64,000 nt of DNA from Vibrio ponticus (GTDB lineage Bacteria; Pseudomonadota; Gammaproteobacteria; Enterobacterales; Vibrionaceae). A model generated the notes under the pieces. That model worked only from the letters and a program-made list of their open reading frames with translations. It was not told the DNA's origin and did no database searches. The stretch is taken from the NCBI RefSeq assembly GCF_009938225.1, contig NZ_AP019657.1, forward strand, positions 3,038,001 through 3,102,000, in the 5' to 3' direction. Positions within the stretch are counted from its first letter, which is position 1; every line of letters begins with the position of its first letter. Below are positions 60,553 to 64,000 of the stretch, piece by piece. A program made the position numbers and the translations under genes.

Positions 60553-61617
60553 TCAATAAACCTTCTCTGGTAACCCTCTGGATCTTCGAATCCAACTGGT
60601 GATGCGCCACACGTAGTTCATCGCCAGTGCATAGCAAATAAAGCAGCTAAGAAATGTAACAAACATGATTGGTTCACTAATTCCAACCAGCTCGCCATAA
60701 ATACCAAAGCCCGCGAGTAGGCTTGCAAATGAGCAGATGACTAATAGCGTTTGGCGTGAGCTTAAACCTAAGCGTTGGAAAATATGGTGTAAGTGCTCTC
60801 TGTCTGGTTTGAAAGGGGAGTGACCACGCCTCATTCTGCGGATCATAATAGCAGCCATGTCCATAAGAGGGATGGCGATTAGCCACAGTGCAGTGACTGG
60901 TCGAATCGCATTGGTTAGTGGTTCTTGGCTGGCACCGAGTAGCATCCAAATCACGGTAAAGCCGATCATCATACTACCCGCATCACCCATAAATACCTTT
61001 CGCTCTCGTCCAAAGATACCTAAGTTCATGCAAATGTAAGGCACGATCGCAGCGATAAACACCAAGCACAAATACGCCAGCCCATACTTACTCTCAACAT
61101 TGAGTAGTACCGCAATTCCGGCAAAGGTTACGATAGCAAGCCCGCCAAGTAGCCCGTCAATACCATCGACCATGTTAAATGCATTAATAGCTCCAATTAC
61201 GGCAAAAATCGTCACAACTGGCGCAAGAATACCAAAGTGCATCTCACCAAAGCCAAATATATCACCAATATTATCCAGTTTAATATCAGCAAATTCGATC
61301 ATAAATATCGATAGGGCGGCTTGAACGATAAGTCGAATCTTAAAGCTAATATCAAATTTGTCATCAAGAGCACCAACCACGATCAATACCGCTAAACAAC
61401 CAATGAATAAATGGCTGTTAGTAATCACTTCTGGCTTGGCAGTAATAAATTGGGCAATAGAAAGAAATATAGAAATACCACCGACTAGAGGCACGGCACC
61501 AATATGGTGTTTTCTTTCATTGGGTTTGTCGACTAAGCCAATCGTTCGAGCAACTTTCCGCATTAAGAAAAGTGAGGCGAACGAAAAGAAGCTAACAAAA
61601 GATAGCTCAACTAACAT
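60553..61617 (-). CDS. wecA: undecaprenyl-phosphate GlcNAc-1-phosphate transferase
   Basis: 354 residues, about eleven membrane helices. The cytoplasmic catalytic motifs are intact: LDDKFD (Asp85-Asp86), NAFNMVDGIDG (145-155), FMGDAGSM and the C-terminal HLHHIF. It starts lipid-linked glycan by adding GlcNAc-1-P (or GalNAc-1-P) to undecaprenyl phosphate. It faces cluster 2 and is probably its initiator. Confidence 0.95.
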   Translation of the reverse strand: MLVELSFVSFFSFASLFLMRKVARTIGLVDKPNERKHHIGAVPLVGGISIFLSIAQFITAKPEVITNSHLFIGCLAVLIVVGALDDKFDISFKIRLIVQAALSIFMIEFADIKLDNIGDIFGFGEMHFGILAPVVTIFAVIGAINAFNMVDGIDGLLGGLAIVTFAGIAVLLNVESKYGLAYLCLVFIAAIVPYICMNLGIFGRERKVFMGDAGSMMIGFTVIWMLLGASQEPLTNAIRPVTALWLIAIPLMDMAAIMIRRMRRGHSPFKPDREHLHHIFQRLGLSSRQTLLVICSFASLLAGFGIYGELVGISEPIMFVTFLSCFICYALAMNYVWRITSWIRRSRGLPEKVY

Positions 61618-61830
61618 AAGGGTTTCTAGCCAAAAGGTTTTTTATAATGTTGGCTAAAAATTATATGATAATCGCACATGGTTGTATATGAAACTAGGCT
61701 GATTATTCCAAATGTCCGACAAAAATAATTATTAGTTTACATTACCTAACAAGATGTAATTTGATGGCTTCTACGATGGTAAAGAGGATGTTGGCTTATA
61801 ATTTATATAATCATTGCAATTTATAAATTT

Positions 61831-61855
61831 AGAGCTAACTTTAAAGGTTAGCTCT
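61831..61855. terminator. hairpin between the YjbH gene and wecA
   Basis: AGAGCTAAC-TTTAAAG-GTTAGCTCT, a perfect 9-bp stem in AT-rich sequence, 27 bases past the YjbH-family stop. No clean T-run on either side, so termination is only likely. Confidence 0.55.
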
Positions 61856-61881
61856 AATAAATTTTAGCAGTGATAACTCGA

Positions 61882-64000
61882 TTATTTCACACTGCTTGGT
61901 CTTTGGCTCCATTGCGAACGAGCGTCAGTTTGATCAAATAGATAATATTTTCTATTTAACATTTGCCCGCCATCGCGCGTAATTGGCTGCCATGAAATTT
62001 TTGCTCGATTGGTGCTTGGTTTTACTGTCATTAAATCAAACGGAATAGAGACGTAAAAACCTTTGTTGTAACTGCCTTCACCATACTCTTCTTCTGTTAA
62101 GTCGGTTAGCGTCGCGTATGCCCCGACAATCACTCCGGATTTAAATTGCTTAGAAAAATCCACTCGCGCGCCAATATCACCACCTAAGAATTTACCAGCA
62201 CTGACTTTAAACAGCGTGCTTTCAAGTAACTTCCATTTTGGCATGTAGTAGCCGGTGATGTGTCCGGTTGTGCCTTGGCTAAGCACATACGCTTGGCACT
62301 GTGGGGTACGGTCGTTACAAGCTTCTTCGTCATAGAAGAAGTAATCCTCACTGTAAACGCCAAACCAAGAATCTGGGTCACGTTGGCTTATTAGGTTGGC
62401 ATCTAATCCTATTGCCCAGTTTTTGCCTAATGGACGATACAACACTTCACCACCGACACCAGCAAACATGGTTTCTAAATAGCCACCATACATTTGGGTA
62501 TAAATAGCTTCTGCTGGTTGCTCAAACCAAGTTAACTGTAAGCGGTTTAGGCGCAGTGGTTCATCCACATAAGCGCGGAACATAGTTCGAACCCGCGGTG
62601 TTGCGTAGTTGTGCACGTGAGGTGAGTTCTCTACGTAATTAAATTTGTCGTAGTTATCCACTAGGTTTAAGTAAACCGAGCCAGCTAACTCTAAGTTATC
62701 ATTGAGCCAGTAGTTCGACTTTGCGTTTAAACCAATGCTGTATAGGTAAAAGCTTTCCGGTGCACCAAGAGTCTGGCTTAAGACGGGTTCAACCCCGTAT
62801 CCCCAACGCTGTTTATTTTGCGCTAGTGTAGTGGCTGAACTCGAAGTTGCATTTGGTTCACCGTTTGTAAAGCTCTCTTCTACCTTCGCGTTAATACCTA
62901 TATGGTTGGCAGCGGTTAAGTATTCATTGCGGTCAATGCGCGTTTCAATCAAAGGCATACCATCTTGCTGCTCGATTACCACAAAGCTATCGATTGAGTC
63001 GTTACTGTTATTGGAGAGAATCGCTGCCGTTCGGTCTAAGGCTTCATTTCTATCGCGGTATTTGGTTTGTTCGCCAGTCACAACAAGCGTTGTACCATCT
63101 TGGCTGATGCTGTTTTGCTCATAACCCGCATTGTTTTCTATGTGCTGAGCGACTTTTTGCCAGTTGGTGTCGGTTACTGAGGGGCGAAGCAAAGCTTGCG
63201 GCTTTGGCTCATCTCGCCAAATCGCACTCATCTCGTTGAAGTTGGTGTAGAGGTTAAAACCAAGGGTGAGGGTATCACCCCGCTGGTAGCTAAGTTTGGC
63301 ATCCCCCCAGTCACCTAAACGGTAGTTCACGCCAAAGTTTAATGGAATATGTTGTGGCATCGCTTTGCCACCACGAATAACCGGGAAGTCTTGGCTGTAG
63401 TCGTTGCCGTCGTATTCGAGTTTTAAGCGTAAAGGCTGATACGGGGTTTGGTATTCAATGCCACCAAACAGGGAGGCAGGTCCTTTAAACCAACGTTCAT
63501 AGTCGACGCTACCGCCAGTACCTTTATAGTCGCTAGGGCGATTGCAGTATTTATCACTGGCTTTACAAAATGGGTTAGTGATTGAGCCGCTTTGTCCCAA
63601 ATAGCCCCAGCCCAAACCTAGGGTAAAATCGAAATTACCAAAGCGTTTACTTGCCGCAATATATTCAGCATCAAAAAGTCCCGTACCGCCAAAGTCGCGT
63701 ACACCAATCGAGGTTTCTGGTAACCAGTAGCTTTCTTCGAATAAGCGAATTTTAAAGTCGATACCTTTATCGGTATATAAGTTATCACCGCTGTATTCGT
63801 CATCATTACTAAAATAAAGATCAGGTACACGGGTATAGCGAATGGTGGTTTCTAGCCAACTCATTAGCTGTAGCGAAACGTTATAGTGATGGTAGTCATC
63901 ATTAAAGCTAACGCCGACATTAAATTCGCCTTCATCGGCCATGCGTGCCGTTGGGGTTTGGATTAAGCCAGTGCCGCCAAAGTCAGTTTGTGAAACCTGC
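61882..64000 (-). CDS. yjbH: YjbH-family outer-membrane polysaccharide-export protein, 5' end cut by window edge
   Basis: About 706 codons are visible and the frame continues past 64000. The segment nearest the edge reads QTDFGGTGLIQTPTARMADE, the typical start of the mature YjbH-like beta-barrel. The rest has many amphipathic strands rich in aromatic residues (for example YWLPETSIGVRDFGGTG, ASKRFGNFDFTLGLGWG), fitting an outer-membrane barrel. YjbH proteins belong to exopolysaccharide or group 4-like capsule export loci, and Vibrio capsule loci carry homologs (WbfB). Partner genes should lie to the right. Confidence 0.85.
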   Translation of the reverse strand, partial: QVSQTDFGGTGLIQTPTARMADEGEFNVGVSFNDDYHHYNVSLQLMSWLETTIRYTRVPDLYFSNDDEYSGDNLYTDKGIDFKIRLFEESYWLPETSIGVRDFGGTGLFDAEYIAASKRFGNFDFTLGLGWGYLGQSGSITNPFCKASDKYCNRPSDYKGTGGSVDYERWFKGPASLFGGIEYQTPYQPLRLKLEYDGNDYSQDFPVIRGGKAMPQHIPLNFGVNYRLGDWGDAKLSYQRGDTLTLGFNLYTNFNEMSAIWRDEPKPQALLRPSVTDTNWQKVAQHIENNAGYEQNSISQDGTTLVVTGEQTKYRDRNEALDRTAAILSNNSNDSIDSFVVIEQQDGMPLIETRIDRNEYLTAANHIGINAKVEESFTNGEPNATSSSATTLAQNKQRWGYGVEPVLSQTLGAPESFYLYSIGLNAKSNYWLNDNLELAGSVYLNLVDNYDKFNYVENSPHVHNYATPRVRTMFRAYVDEPLRLNRLQLTWFEQPAEAIYTQMYGGYLETMFAGVGGEVLYRPLGKNWAIGLDANLISQRDPDSWFGVYSEDYFFYDEEACNDRTPQCQAYVLSQGTTGHITGYYMPKWKLLESTLFKVSAGKFLGGDIGARVDFSKQFKSGVIVGAYATLTDLTEEEYGEGSYNKGFYVSIPFDLMTVKPSTNRAKISWQPITRDGGQMLNRKYYLFDQTDARSQWSQRPSSVK

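Noticed and set aside
63505..63516. ops-like 11/12 match on the minus strand
   Set aside because: It lies inside the YjbH-family coding sequence (Gly-Gly-Ser codons), lacks a JUMPstart context and misses the last base.

Overview
The window is chromosomal DNA of a gammaproteobacterium, almost certainly a Vibrio or close relative. The evidence is the gene content and protein style: groESL with a GGM-rich tail, zapB, metJ/metBL/metF, priA-cytR-ftsN, pssA, and an LPS core locus ending in hldD. The genus is inferred from the sequence; no species is claimed.

Layout. (1) 1-7.2 kb, minus strand: LPS core and lipid A genes (3' part of waaA, a WaaL-type ligase, waaF, a GT25 glycosyltransferase, lpxM), then ugd and hldD. 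(2) 7.4-19.4 kb, plus strand: AT-rich polysaccharide cluster 1. It holds rmlBA, an FdtA-type ketoisomerase, a sugar N-formyltransferase, a FemAB-like acyltransferase, an FdtB-type aminotransferase, a hexapeptide acyltransferase, wzx, four glycosyltransferases and a pyruvyltransferase. A WbaP-type initiating transferase faces it on the opposite strand, directly behind pssA. (3) 20.7-43.6 kb: housekeeping genes pssA, a GNAT gene, murB-birA, a DUF3135 gene, groESL, a membrane diguanylate cyclase, glpX, zapB, metF, metBL/metJ, a malic enzyme, rpmE, priA, cytR and ftsN. (4) 43.9-64 kb: polysaccharide cluster 2. It holds galE, an RfaH-type NusG paralog, an ops/JUMPstart site, tviB/tviC-type genes, a decayed stretch, wzx, an asparagine-synthase-like amidotransferase, two glycosyltransferases, wzy, a three-gene UDP-6-deoxy-L-HexNAc pathway, a WbuB-like transferase, IS3 and REP-type transposase remnants, wecA, and a YjbH-family outer-membrane gene that runs off the right edge.

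How the genes work together. Cluster 1 should make dTDP-3-amino-3,6-dideoxy-D-galactose, which the formyltransferase can turn into dTDP-Fuc3NFo; the galacto assignment rests on Arg17 and His97 of the ketoisomerase. The glycan would start on undecaprenyl phosphate through the WbaP-like enzyme, with pyruvyl and acyl decoration. Cluster 2 should make UDP-GalNAcA, possibly amidated, and a UDP-6-deoxy-L-HexNAc (L-RhaNAc/L-QuiNAc more likely than L-FucNAc). It would start through WecA and polymerise through its own Wzy, with transcript elongation helped by the RfaH paralog encoded just upstream of the ops site. Cluster 1 has no Wzy that I can recognise.

The most unusual points are the locally encoded RfaH with its ops target, an ERIC-like palindromic element inserted between metF and its MetJ operator, the two separate polysaccharide loci each with its own initiator and flippase, and the mosaic of transposase remnants at 59.2-60.3 kb.
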